Made by a program: the position numbers and the translations under genes
Notes under the pieces: model-generated
What the model saw: the letters and a program-made list of their open reading frames with translations, nothing else
Database searches by the model: none
Told to the model about the DNA's origin: nothing
Origin: a virus
DNA: 55,718 nucleotides
Strand: one strand, 5' to 3'
IMG/VR virus record: IMGVR_UViG_3300009495_000018
Coordinates: 1 to 55,718 of that record
Shown here: positions 15,641-24,043 of the stretch, piece by piece
Position numbering within the stretch: the first letter of the stretch is position 1
Layout: the number at the start of each line of letters is the position of its first letter

Positions 15641-16726
15641 TTACTCCTCGTATGTTTCTTCAATTAAGTCTGCATCAACTACTTCTGCATCGTCGGTATT
15701 TACCACAGGTGCAATTTTTTCGTTGTATTCCGACATAATCAAATCGAGTTTACCTTCTTGCATCCAAGCCTTGCGATATTCAAGAACTTCTTCGCCTGCT
15801 AAGTTTACATACTTGAGTCGATTGCCTTGCTTTGTCAACAAGCCTTTCTTCTCAAACAATTCAACTAGACCTGAGTAAGGATTCATACCAGTCTCGTAAG
15901 GAATCTTAACCTGCACACCTTCAAACGGTTTTGCATAGCGAGTCTTCATTACTTTACAACCAGCACGGATACCCATAACTTCTGAGATCTTGTTGCCGTC
16001 TTCGTCTTCTTTCAACTTCATCTTCTTCATTGCAACAACAATACTTGATGCATAGATAAAGCCCGAGCCACCACTGATTTTGTCATCTGGGTCAAACATA
16101 TCTTGCGATGCGTATGTGTGGTTAGTACATACTAGTCCAACATTCAATGAGCCAATCATATTAACTGTGTTACGAACAAGTGAAGTCAACGCCTTAGGCT
16201 TACGACCCATATCACCTTTCATATCACCCTTGTTAAACTGATCAACATCAGTAGGTGTTAGCAACATACCCAATGAGTCAATTACAAACAACACTTTAGG
16301 ACGGTCTTCTTCCGCCATTGATTTGTAGTCTGTAATAAAAGTTGAGATAGTTTTTGCTACATCGTCAATCATTGACATATTAAGTTTAAGAAGTTTTTCT
16401 TCACTTGTGTCAACTTCTAGAGCCTGTAGCCAGCTCTCATCAAGTGCGTTCTCCGAGTCAATTAGTACTACAAAGATTCCTTGATCCTGTGCGTGTTTTA
16501 CAATGTTACCTGAACAGAAATAACTCTTACCTGCTCCTGATTCACCTGCAAACACAGTTACCTTACCCAGCGGAACACCCTTGTGAAAGTCTCCTGAGAT
16601 AAGATAGTTTAGCGCATATGATCCTGTTGAAATCCAATCAGTAGGATCGTTAAATCCAGCACTCATGCCTGAGATACTTTTAGTCAAGTCCTTACGGAAC
16701 TTACTAACATCGAATGATTTAGCCAT
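15641..16726 (-). CDS. uvsX: UvsX RecA-like recombinase
   Basis: A 361-residue RecA-family strand-exchange protein. Walker A GESGAGKS is at 61-68, Walker B is KVLFVIDSLGML (Asp150), and the DNA-binding loop region follows with TNHTYASQDMF. The C-terminus is acidic (DAEVVDADLIEETYEE), as in T4 UvsX (391 residues). The start is supported by AGGAG nine bases upstream. It is separated from gp32 by a terminator hairpin, so its level probably depends on read-through. Confidence 0.93.
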   Translation of the reverse strand: MAKSFDVSKFRKDLTKSISGMSAGFNDPTDWISTGSYALNYLISGDFHKGVPLGKVTVFAGESGAGKSYFCSGNIVKHAQDQGIFVVLIDSENALDESWLQALEVDTSEEKLLKLNMSMIDDVAKTISTFITDYKSMAEEDRPKVLFVIDSLGMLLTPTDVDQFNKGDMKGDMGRKPKALTSLVRNTVNMIGSLNVGLVCTNHTYASQDMFDPDDKISGGSGFIYASSIVVAMKKMKLKEDEDGNKISEVMGIRAGCKVMKTRYAKPFEGVQVKIPYETGMNPYSGLVELFEKKGLLTKQGNRLKYVNLAGEEVLEYRKAWMQEGKLDLIMSEYNEKIAPVVNTDDAEVVDADLIEETYEE

Positions 16727-16760
16727 TTGTTTCTCCTAATAAGCTGAAAAGTAGAGCAAC

Positions 16761-16798
16761 TAAAAAGGGTTGCTTTTTAAAGATGCAACCCTTTTAGC
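16761..16798 (-). terminator. Rho-independent terminator between gp32 and uvsX
   Basis: An 11-base-pair stem (AAAAGGGTTGC and its complement at 16763-16773 and 16785-16795) encloses an 11-base loop. On the minus strand it is followed by a T-rich run, and it lies just downstream of the gp32 stop. Partial termination here would make gp32 mRNA more abundant than uvsX mRNA. Confidence 0.75.
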
Positions 16799-16806
16799 TT
16801 GCTGTA

Positions 16807-17838
16807 TTAACCTTGCTGACGTGCGCGAATCATTGCAAGAATGTCACTTGCGCCGCCGCCACCTGCTGCTGGTGCTGCTTCTTGCGGAGTAGTATCAAAT
16901 GGTACTGACTCTTCAACTGCCGGTGCTGCTGGTGCTGCTTGTGGAGCAGGTGTTGCTGCTACTGGTGCTGCTTGTGGAGCAGGAGCACTTTGACTTGTAG
17001 CAGTTGCCTGTGGGCTTGCTGCCTTAGTCGGGTCACCTGTACGTGCTTGCATACCTGCTGGTCGGAAGTACTGTGACCAACGATCTGGATCGTATGCTTC
17101 ACCATCTACTGATGCTTCAAACATCTCGTGCAACACTTTAACTTCAACTTCAGTAGGCTTCTTAGGAAGGAAGTCTGACATATTAAACAATCCGTGTGTA
17201 TTGATTGCATTCATTTCTGCATCACTAAGTGGACGTTCACGACGTGCCCAGTTCGATGTACCATAGTCTGCATATCCGCCTTTAGATGTTTTGTTAAGAC
17301 GGAAGTCTACACCAGCAGTATAATCTGTTGGCAATTCTTCCATATCTGGGTCAAGCAAAGACTGCTTAATAATCTGGAAGATTTGTGGACCAATAATAAA
17401 TCTACGAATTGGGTTTTCTGGTGTTGTATCTTCTGACAACGGGTTGTCAGTTACAAACCCTTGCATGATATACGAACGCTTTTTCCAGTACTTACGACCC
17501 ATATCTTCTAGTGAAGGGTCTTTGAACCAACCGCGTACTTCTGCAAGAATTGGACATGACTCTCCGTACATCTCCATACAAGGAACTTGTACTTGTACTG
17601 GACGTGAATCAGTTTGACCTTTAACACCTGCGAAAGGTAGTTTAATCATCAATCGTTCTGCCCAGAAAAAGTCATTGGATGTGTTACCATCTGGAAGGAA
17701 ACGTAGAATTGCACTCTCGCCTTCTTTGATATTCCAAAATGGGTAAATTGCGTTATCGCCACCGCCTGATGTACGATTGCCGTTTGAGCCAGCTTCTTGT
17801 TCTTTGAGCTTTGCTCGGATTTCTGCTAATGATGCCAT
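16807..17838 (-). CDS. 32: gp32-like single-stranded DNA-binding protein
   Basis: A 343-residue protein matching the gp32 family of T4-like marine phages: N-terminal basic cooperativity region, the core starting YPFWNIKEGESAILRFLPDG, then FFWAERLMIKLPF, QVPCMEMYGESCPILAEVR and SYIMQGFVTD, an Ala/Pro/Gln-rich linker (about 265-325), and a C-terminus DILAMIRARQ. Only two cysteines occur in the core, so the Cys3His zinc site of T4 gp32 is not preserved in that form. AGGAGG lies nine bases before the ATG. A consensus sigma70 promoter precedes it, suiting abundant early expression. Confidence 0.9.
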   Translation of the reverse strand: MASLAEIRAKLKEQEAGSNGNRTSGGGDNAIYPFWNIKEGESAILRFLPDGNTSNDFFWAERLMIKLPFAGVKGQTDSRPVQVQVPCMEMYGESCPILAEVRGWFKDPSLEDMGRKYWKKRSYIMQGFVTDNPLSEDTTPENPIRRFIIGPQIFQIIKQSLLDPDMEELPTDYTAGVDFRLNKTSKGGYADYGTSNWARRERPLSDAEMNAINTHGLFNMSDFLPKKPTEVEVKVLHEMFEASVDGEAYDPDRWSQYFRPAGMQARTGDPTKAASPQATATSQSAPAPQAAPVAATPAPQAAPAAPAVEESVPFDTTPQEAAPAAGGGGASDILAMIRARQQG

Positions 17839-17918
17839 AGTTAATGCCTCCTATAAATGCCTATGTGCTGCGTAGCTACATTGCTACTAAGTGCCTATTT
17901 GTTTGTAGCACAGTTATT

Positions 17919-17947
17919 ATTATATACTGGTCTACAACGATTGTCAA
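17919..17947 (-). promoter_or_regulatory. Consensus sigma70 promoter for the gp32-uvsX-uvsY operon
   Basis: On the minus strand TTGACA (17942-17947) and TATAAT (17919-17924) are separated by exactly 17 bases. An 80-base leader with AGGAGG leads to the gp32 ATG. This promoter occupies most of the longest gene-free stretch in the window. Confidence 0.88.
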
Positions 17948-17993
17948 GTCTTTTTTAAAGAAAAAGAAATAAAACTTATAGTACGCTAGCCAA

Positions 17994-19862
17994 TTACAAA
18001 CCGGCTAGTGCTCTAATTCTATCAAACTCTTCAGTACTGTCGTCTGCAACATATTCTTCGCATGTTTGACGTACACGCTCAATAAACTGTTTTGCAGGGC
18101 CTACATACTTGTCACCGTAGTCCTTTTCAACGCTAGTTAGTACTGCTGTTTCACCTTTTGGAAACTCACCTGTTTCGCGATCAAAGTAGCTTAGGATGAA
18201 CTCACCTAATGGAGTCTTTTGCTCTTTTGCTTCTTCTTTGTCTAGTGACATTGATCCGTCTTTGCCTACAGTAACTTCAGTTTCTTTTGGTTCTGAAGAA
18301 CTTGTCATGTCGCCAAAATCTAACTTGGCTAGCAACTGTGGGTTTTTAGCTTTGATATATTTGTGTACTAATGGACGTACACACATATCTGAATCTTTCG
18401 CTCCAACTTTTTTAAACATATCAGTTAGCATCGGATCGTCAATAAGTCCGCTTAGACTTTCGATTGCATTCATGCCATCTATGCCTGCTGGAAAATGATC
18501 TCCTACTAGTGATTGTAATTTTTTAATTGCTTGAGCTTGCTCGCCTTCGTCACTACTAAACACCGAATTACTTTCAATAACATCGTACTTCTTTGTTACT
18601 GCACCAATTGATGATTCTAGTTCTGCTTCATATGCTTTAAATCCGCCTGGCGGTAGTCCTCGTGTTCCGCCACTTTTCATACTGCCCATAAAGTAACCAA
18701 TTTCTAATTTTTGGCCAGGCTGTAGTGATGTTGGATCACTAATACCATTTAATTCCATAATGTCTTCAACACCAGCTTTGACATCACCGTCGTAGTTAGA
18801 ATCAGCGAATCTCTTTGCAATTGAAAAGATAGTATCGCCTCTACGTACTACGTATGACTCTGCCGGCTGTTCGCCTTCAGTTTGAAAATCTTCTGGATTA
18901 ATATCTTGTGTTTCACTAACAAGATTGTAGATATAAGGAAATACATCTTGTAATTCTTCTTGGAATGATTTGATAGTAAGTGCTTCAACCCAGCTTGCTT
19001 TTACTTCTTCTGGAACTTCTGATAGTTCGCGAGTTTCAAAATTCTCTACTACATCTTTGTAATATGATTCGCGCTGCAATTGCATTACTTCTTTTTTAAT
19101 TTTTTCTATACGCTCGTTAACACGATCAGAAACAGGACCCATTGCTTCTGCCATAACACCCGAACGTCCCATATAAGTTTTAAACTTACGTAGCTTGCCT
19201 AGCTCTTGGCTCATTTCAATTACATGTGTACCAAATGAATCATGTGGCTTACCGCCATTTGCAATATGACGACCTAATGCTCTTGCACCATTCAAATGCT
19301 TAACAGGATATTTAAAGCGTTCGCCTTCTGAACTTTCAATAAAGATGCTTTCAATATGCATTGAACGTCCGCCTGCGATTTCTGTATTAATAGGTTTACT
19401 ATGTGTAACCATTAACTTTGCGCCACCTAAATCTTGATAGCTTTTACGGGCAGAGCCGTATAATTTTGATTCACTCATTTGGGTCTCTCCGGAGTTTTGT
19501 GCTAGAAACTGATAATCTCTTTTATCTAAATTAGACTTTGTGATATCTCTCGGTTCAAAATTAAGTCTACGTTTCTTACTAAATGTTCTAAGTTCTTTAA
19601 GGAAGCTGTACCAATCTCGTTTTACTTCATCGGATTCTTCACTTACAAATTCTGTGCTATAATAAACTACAAGTCCAGTTTCAGTTAAACTTATGCTAAC
19701 TTGTCCTAGGGCTTCTGTTTGTGATTTATATTCAAAATCAATAAAACGTGCCAACTGAGGATCACTAGTCACTTTTCCATTTTCGTCGCCCATAGTTACA
19801 CTTTGGTAACGGCTACGTATTTTATTAAATAGGTCTTCTGCTATTAAGTTTAAGTTTATCAT
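17994..19862 (-). CDS. Conserved late protein with LysM domain
   Basis: A 622-residue protein beginning MINLNLIAEDLFNKIRSRYQ. The first 280 residues contain blocks (RDITKSNLDKRDYQFLA, GERFKYPVKHLNGARALGRH, MGRSGVMAEA) that I recall from a conserved T4-like marine phage family of unknown function. A LysM domain follows at about 336-390 (YVVRRGDTIFSIAKRF...LQPGQKLEIG), suggesting peptidoglycan contact. The ATG at 19862 is chosen because a TAAATA box overlapping the gp17 stop lies seven bases upstream. A start at 19922 would sit inside gp17. Probably a virion or assembly protein. Confidence 0.75.
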   Translation of the reverse strand: MINLNLIAEDLFNKIRSRYQSVTMGDENGKVTSDPQLARFIDFEYKSQTEALGQVSISLTETGLVVYYSTEFVSEESDEVKRDWYSFLKELRTFSKKRRLNFEPRDITKSNLDKRDYQFLAQNSGETQMSESKLYGSARKSYQDLGGAKLMVTHSKPINTEIAGGRSMHIESIFIESSEGERFKYPVKHLNGARALGRHIANGGKPHDSFGTHVIEMSQELGKLRKFKTYMGRSGVMAEAMGPVSDRVNERIEKIKKEVMQLQRESYYKDVVENFETRELSEVPEEVKASWVEALTIKSFQEELQDVFPYIYNLVSETQDINPEDFQTEGEQPAESYVVRRGDTIFSIAKRFADSNYDGDVKAGVEDIMELNGISDPTSLQPGQKLEIGYFMGSMKSGGTRGLPPGGFKAYEAELESSIGAVTKKYDVIESNSVFSSDEGEQAQAIKKLQSLVGDHFPAGIDGMNAIESLSGLIDDPMLTDMFKKVGAKDSDMCVRPLVHKYIKAKNPQLLAKLDFGDMTSSSEPKETEVTVGKDGSMSLDKEEAKEQKTPLGEFILSYFDRETGEFPKGETAVLTSVEKDYGDKYVGPAKQFIERVRQTCEEYVADDSTEEFDRIRALAGL

Positions 19863-19869
19863 AGTAAAG

Positions 19870-19875
19870 TATTTA
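19870..19875 (-). promoter_or_regulatory. T4-type late promoter box before the LysM gene
   Basis: TAAATA on the minus strand (context GGATAAATAC) shares its TAA with the gp17 stop codon and ends seven bases before the ATG at 19862. Confidence 0.55.
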
Positions 19876-21456
19876 TCCAAAACTGCTACTGATGAAGATC
19901 GGCATTGGTGCTTCGTAATCATCGTCTTGCTCTGCTTGTGTGAAAGTATTATATATTCTAGGATCCCAGTCTTTTAATACTGCCATCATTCTTAGTGCTA
20001 ATAGTGTAGCACTTATCAAGTCGTCTGTCATTCCTGACTTTGCTTGGAAACTACTGCCTGTGGCAATGTATCCTTTTAGTTCTGACAGTAGAGGTTTAGA
20101 CTTGATTGTCATCTTGCCCCCTTCTACCATTGTTTTTAATCTGCTACACGCTGTAATCTTAGTGCCGTGTGTAGTGTTAAATCCTTTGCGGAACTTTCTT
20201 ACATGTCCTTTGCGCATTGGCTCACTTACAAACAGCCCTGGAATATTTTCTTCGCCGAAGTCGTTGATGACAATCAAACATGCTTCTCCGATACCGTTGT
20301 TTTCAACACTCCAATATATGTTATTAGCATTACCAGTTTCTTGTGCAATGTACTTACAAATATCTGCAAGTACACGTATTTGCCCTGGTATTGCAGTTTG
20401 GTTGTGTTGCCACTCTGCTACTTGTATATAAGTAGGCAATTCAAACACTTGTATAGCTGCGTTGTCTCCACCTGTACCCATACTAGGATCAAGTGCTACT
20501 GCATATGTGTATTGACTTGTAGGCTTTTTATACCAACGTGTTTGCCCCATATTAAGTATAGGAGCTGCGCCTTCTAATCCAGCAAGTGTAAGACTGTTAA
20601 TAAGTGTTTCATCAAATACTAGGAATTCGCAACCGTATTCACGACGGAACTTCTCTTCGCCGATACGACCAATTTCATCTTGCTTCCATTTTTCATCACG
20701 ATCTGGGTGTTCGTTCCAGTGTGCAATAAAGCTATGAAATCCGTTAGTGCCTAGCTCTTGTTCATTACCATGTTCATCAAATTTGTTCTCTGCTTGTTTC
20801 CAAATAGTTGCAAAGGTATCTTCATCTGAGTTCGGTGTGCTTGTAATAATAGCTCTACCACCAGTTGCTAGTGTAGGAGATATTGAAGTCCAGAACTCTT
20901 CAGCAATGTTTGGTTGCACAAATGCAAACTCGTCACAGTATAGTAGCGAGATTGACATACCACGTCCTGTGTTGCCTGTTGTTGTTTGCGACACAATACG
21001 TGATCCGTTTTCAAATTCAATGCTGCCCTTGTTATACGATGTAACACCTGCTCTAATATGGTCTGGACAAGTTTCGTATACATAACGTATGCGTGACATA
21101 ATTTCTTGCGCACCTGTGTATTTGTGTGCAGCAATAAGGCACGTTTGATCCGGAGTAAACATTGCGTACCAAGCTAGGTAAATTGCTGCACACGTTGTTT
21201 TTCCTGTTTGCCTAGGCATCATGTTAATATTAAAGCGATAGCTGTGATAGCTGTGCATTAATCGTAACTGATATTCATACGGATCAAATAATAGTTTGCC
21301 CTTTGTAGGATGCTGAATAAATGCAAACTTACGTGCAAAGTATAGATAGCCCGTGTCGGGGTCCATACAGGCAAGTAAGTCTGCAACTTGTTCTTCTGTA
21401 TATGTTTCTTTTCTATTCGCCTTCTTAATTAAGACGCCGTCTAATGATGCTGCCAT
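19873..21456 (-). CDS. 17: gp17-like terminase large subunit
   Basis: A 527-residue DNA-packaging motor with ATPase and nuclease domains. Walker A is MPRQTGKTT (80-88), Walker B with the catalytic Glu is LLYCDEF (Asp175, Glu176), and motif III is ITSTPNS. The RNase H-like nuclease has Asp323 (ALDPSMG), Glu385 (SVENNGIG) and Asp478/Asp479 (GMTDDLISA). T4 gp17 is 610 residues. The gene starts behind a terminator and a late promoter box only five bases from its ATG. gp16 lies nearby upstream. Confidence 0.96.
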   Translation of the reverse strand: MAASLDGVLIKKANRKETYTEEQVADLLACMDPDTGYLYFARKFAFIQHPTKGKLLFDPYEYQLRLMHSYHSYRFNINMMPRQTGKTTCAAIYLAWYAMFTPDQTCLIAAHKYTGAQEIMSRIRYVYETCPDHIRAGVTSYNKGSIEFENGSRIVSQTTTGNTGRGMSISLLYCDEFAFVQPNIAEEFWTSISPTLATGGRAIITSTPNSDEDTFATIWKQAENKFDEHGNEQELGTNGFHSFIAHWNEHPDRDEKWKQDEIGRIGEEKFRREYGCEFLVFDETLINSLTLAGLEGAAPILNMGQTRWYKKPTSQYTYAVALDPSMGTGGDNAAIQVFELPTYIQVAEWQHNQTAIPGQIRVLADICKYIAQETGNANNIYWSVENNGIGEACLIVINDFGEENIPGLFVSEPMRKGHVRKFRKGFNTTHGTKITACSRLKTMVEGGKMTIKSKPLLSELKGYIATGSSFQAKSGMTDDLISATLLALRMMAVLKDWDPRIYNTFTQAEQDDDYEAPMPIFISSSFG

Positions 21457-21461
21457 AATGT

Positions 21462-21467
21462 TATTTA
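21462..21467 (-). promoter_or_regulatory. T4-type late promoter box before gp17
   Basis: TAAATA on the minus strand (context GAGTAAATAAC) ends five bases before the gp17 ATG at 21456 and directly follows the terminator T-run. Confidence 0.6.
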
Positions 21468-21470
21468 CTC

Positions 21471-21498
21471 AAAAAAATAGCACCCGAAGGTGCTATTT
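21471..21498 (-). terminator. Rho-independent terminator upstream of gp17
   Basis: On the minus strand AAATAGCACC and GGTGCTATTT form a perfect stem closed by a TTCG tetraloop and followed by a run of T. It ends transcripts of the gene at 22180-21527 and isolates the gp17 promoter. Confidence 0.9.
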
Positions 21499-21526
21499 GG
21501 CCGTTCTCTCTATCGGTAGAACGTTC

Positions 21527-22180
21527 TTATTTCTTTTGGAACTGTGGAGGTACTTTACCTTTTTCAGGCTTGCTACCTTCTTCTTTATCTTTAGCTGCTT
21601 TAGCCATTGGCTCTTCTTTGTCGCCGTCGCCATCAATGTCTGCAAAGTCTGGCTTGTCGCCTTTCTTTTCAGCAAGTGCTGCCATTAGCTGCTCTGCAAT
21701 AGATTTAATTTCTTCTGCCATTGGATTATCTGCGCCATTTGTAGGTGCATAGGACTTCTTAGTTTTATGCAGATCATCACCCGATGCTAGTAAGTCGTCT
21801 GTACTGTGATATTCTTCTTCAGGCTCATTAGCATAGTCTTCTTCAACATCGCCTGACTCAATACTGTCAAGTGACATCATTCTGCGTTTCATCATTTCAC
21901 GATCATCGTGCTCTGGTGCAGGTAGTGCTAGTACTTCTGGCTCACCGCCGCATGGAGTAGGCATTTCATCGCCGTCTGGCTCCATGTGTGGAAGCTCACT
22001 AGTAGTACCATCATTATGCACTATGCCGCCTAATTGCATTACACGCATTAGTTCGCCAATTTCTGCTGCTGTTTCTGCATTAGCATTAATGCTTAAACTT
22101 GCTTCTGTGATAATGGAAGTACTTTTTGTATTTCCTTCAATTCGATCCATATGTTGAATCATGTCTTTAATAGTAGTCAT
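21527..22180 (-). CDS. Acidic protein of unknown function
   Basis: A 217-residue acidic protein with a helical N-terminus (DMIQHMDRIEGN, ETAAEIGELMRVMQL), a long low-complexity acidic middle and a C-terminal KPDFADIDGDGDKEEPMAKAAKDKEEG segment. The last has a DxDxDG pattern often seen at the ends of T4-like marine phage proteins and might bind calcium. It touches the upstream gene at 22180. Position among packaging genes suggests a head-assembly or scaffold-like role, which is inference. Confidence 0.65.
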   Translation of the reverse strand: MTTIKDMIQHMDRIEGNTKSTSIITEASLSINANAETAAEIGELMRVMQLGGIVHNDGTTSELPHMEPDGDEMPTPCGGEPEVLALPAPEHDDREMMKRRMMSLDSIESGDVEEDYANEPEEEYHSTDDLLASGDDLHKTKKSYAPTNGADNPMAEEIKSIAEQLMAALAEKKGDKPDFADIDGDGDKEEPMAKAAKDKEEGSKPEKGKVPPQFQKK

Positions 22181-22698
22181 TATTCTGCCTCCGGTGCTTT
22201 TTGCACACTGTCAATCGGATCGTGCTTGTTTTCTTTACGTGCTACTTCAAGTTCTTTAAGTAGATCCATTACTTGGTTATTAGGTGCCATTTTTTGATTT
22301 TCTGTTTCAACTGCATAGTCAGTATTAAGTACTGATTCGTACTCTTTATCTTCTTTAGTTTCCTGATAATCTTCTTGTGGCTCGTTTGGGTTACGTACAA
22401 TAAGGTGAGAGTAAGGAATTTTACAAGTGTCTCTAAGATATTCTTGAAGTTGATGTGATGTAGTCGGGTATTCTAATTCAACGTTCCAACTGTGTACTTC
22501 ACAGTTTTTTAATTGCGGAAAGTCTAATGGACGCTCAACAATAGGTGTTGTTTTGCCACTGGACATGTTTAGTACATTAAATTTCTTTAATGCAGTTTCT
22601 AAACGATCTTCACATGCTTCTGGAAGATCTCCTGCTACTCTAATTCTAAATTCATAAGTCTTTTTTGACTCTGTAAGAAAATCTGTAAATTTTTTCAT
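22180..22698 (-). CDS. Conserved T4-like phage protein of unknown function
   Basis: A 172-residue protein starting MKKFTDFLTESKKTYEFRIRVAGDLPE, with LKKFNVLNMSSGKTTPI, RPLDFPQLKNCEVHSWNVELEYPTT and IPYSHLIVRNP. I recall this pattern beside packaging genes in marine T4-like phages, without known function. The ATG at 22698 is preferred over an in-frame TTG at 22713, with GGGA upstream and a late promoter box at 22724-22729. The first half looks like a small alpha/beta fold; the C-terminus is charged. Confidence 0.7.
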   Translation of the reverse strand: MKKFTDFLTESKKTYEFRIRVAGDLPEACEDRLETALKKFNVLNMSSGKTTPIVERPLDFPQLKNCEVHSWNVELEYPTTSHQLQEYLRDTCKIPYSHLIVRNPNEPQEDYQETKEDKEYESVLNTDYAVETENQKMAPNNQVMDLLKELEVARKENKHDPIDSVQKAPEAE

Positions 22699-22722
22699 TG
22701 TATTCGTTCCCAAACTATAATA

Positions 22723-23205
22723 CTATTTATCAATGTTGCGTAGTTTATCAAGTAAACTATTTCGATCTGTAATTACTTTACCTTCACCAACAAATGTATC
22801 ATCATCATCGGAATTGTTATCCTGATCCATTTTTTGTTTTTTAAGCTGTAGTTCTATCATTTTAAGTTTTTTATCTAACTTAGCAGTCTTAGCATCTAAG
22901 CTAGTTTTAAGCAAGCCGCCTGCCACTTCAAATATTCTGCCACTGTATCTGCTTTCAACATTCATACCTAAGTTCATTAAGTCTTCGTATGTTTGCATTG
23001 CTTTATCGGCAATCGTATCTAATTCTGTATCTGCTTTAGTTCCAAGGCCTGATACCTTAGGCAATGCAGCAGCAATTTTATCAAACTCTGCCATTGCATC
23101 AAATGTTTCTTCGACGTCAGATTTAACTACTGGAGTTGAAGGAACTTCGGTAGTAATATCTTTATTCTCAGGTAAATTTAATAATTCTTCTAATTTTTTT
23201 GTCAT
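22723..23205 (-). CDS. 16: gp16-like terminase small subunit
   Basis: A 160-residue, mostly coiled protein consistent with T4 gp16 (164 residues), which regulates gp17 and recognises DNA for packaging. The central region TELDTIADKAMQTYEDLMNLGMNVESRYSGRIFEVAGGLLKTSLDAKTAKLDKKLKMIELQLKK follows the two-helix pattern of the family. An acidic run NNSDDDD follows. It is near gp17 and behind a late promoter box at 23232-23237. Confidence 0.72.
   Translation of the reverse strand: MTKKLEELLNLPENKDITTEVPSTPVVKSDVEETFDAMAEFDKIAAALPKVSGLGTKADTELDTIADKAMQTYEDLMNLGMNVESRYSGRIFEVAGGLLKTSLDAKTAKLDKKLKMIELQLKKQKMDQDNNSDDDDTFVGEGKVITDRNSLLDKLRNIDK
22724..22729 (-). promoter_or_regulatory. T4-type late promoter box
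   Basis: TAAATA on the minus strand (context GATAAATAG) overlaps the gp16 stop and lies 25 bases before the ATG at 22698. Confidence 0.5.
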
Positions 23206-23231
23206 GACCTTTTACCATTATATGCTACTAT

Positions 23232-23237
23232 TATTTA
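23232..23237 (-). promoter_or_regulatory. T4-type late promoter box before gp16
   Basis: TAAATA on the minus strand (context AGATAAATAATA) at the gp4 stop, 26 bases before the gp16 ATG at 23205. Confidence 0.55.
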
Positions 23238-23672
23238 TCTTCTTTTGCCGTTATGGAAAATATCATTCTCTGTTATTACACGAAAGTAAATGCTTTTTTG
23301 TTTGCACCAAGCTCTAGCAGCTTCCCACTTTGCCATATTAACAATGTAGTGTGCTTGATTTGCTTTTGATTTTCCTAGCTTACTTCTGTCAGCTTGGTTT
23401 TCAGGTTTAACTTCAATTAGTTCAACTCTATTCTTGCCAGTCTTATCTGTATACACAATAAAAAAATCAGGCACATATACTGTATACTTGCCTGTTAGAG
23501 GATTGCGATAGGGTATTTTTATTGCTTCACTTGCCCATTGCGATACGTTAGTGTTTTCATCACAAAACTTCATCATTGCCCATTCCCAACTACTGCGATA
23601 AGTTGGAGTTCTGTTACCTGCGTATTTTTCAGGATTTTTGAGCTCGAACTTTCCTTGGGCAAATCTAGGCAT
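23235..23672 (-). CDS. 4: gp4-like head completion protein
   Basis: A 145-residue protein matching T4 gp4 head completion proteins: GKFELKNPEKYAGNRTPTYRSSWEWAMMKFCD at the N-terminus, then WASEAIKIPYRNPLTGKYTVYVPDFFI and LIEVKPE. The pattern Glu30, Asp69, Glu87-x-Lys89 is that of a PD-(D/E)xK nuclease, consistent with a role in trimming or sealing DNA at the filled head. The length agrees with T4 (about 150). Its start touches the stop of the gene upstream. Confidence 0.88.
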   Translation of the reverse strand: MPRFAQGKFELKNPEKYAGNRTPTYRSSWEWAMMKFCDENTNVSQWASEAIKIPYRNPLTGKYTVYVPDFFIVYTDKTGKNRVELIEVKPENQADRSKLGKSKANQAHYIVNMAKWEAARAWCKQKSIYFRVITENDIFHNGKRR

Positions 23673-24043
23673 TAGAGTAATATATTTCTGGTATCTAAAC
23701 TTTTAATTTGATTTTTACTTTTAGATCCAACTACACTTGTTATTGGTCTATTAAGGTTTACTACCTGAGCTACTACTCCACTAATCTGCACAGAATCTAA
23801 ACCTGTTAATGTATCCAATACTTCGAATACAGGAACATTTTCGTTCTTTGATTGTTGTAAAATAGCAGTAGCGACACTAATAGCAGCAGTAGTATCAAAT
23901 CCTCTTTTAGTAAAAAACGACACAACTGCATCTATTTCGTTAGCAGGATAAGATATTTCTGTTGTATAGTATTTGTTAAAGAATGTTTTCGTTTCTCTAT
24001 TAGTAGTCGACGGTTCTAAATTTGTAGTTATTTTTTCACTCAT
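23672..24043 (-). CDS. Conserved structural-region protein of unknown function
   Basis: A 123-residue protein with FFNKYYTTEISYPANEIDAVVSFFTKRGFDTTAAISVATAILQQ and VPVFEVLDTLTGLDSVQISGVVAQVVNLNR, a pattern I recall from conserved marine T4-like phage proteins between tail and head completion genes. No function is known to me. It overlaps the tube-like gene by four bases and touches gp4, so it is part of a late structural operon. Confidence 0.68.
   Translation of the reverse strand: MSEKITTNLEPSTTNRETKTFFNKYYTTEISYPANEIDAVVSFFTKRGFDTTAAISVATAILQQSKNENVPVFEVLDTLTGLDSVQISGVVAQVVNLNRPITSVVGSKSKNQIKSLDTRNILL

Noticed and set aside
20167-20577. Overlapping plus-strand frames of 136 and 163 codons opposite gp17
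   Set aside because: gp17 motifs are intact on the other strand; the reverse frames are Cys/Ile-rich without a ribosome-binding site.
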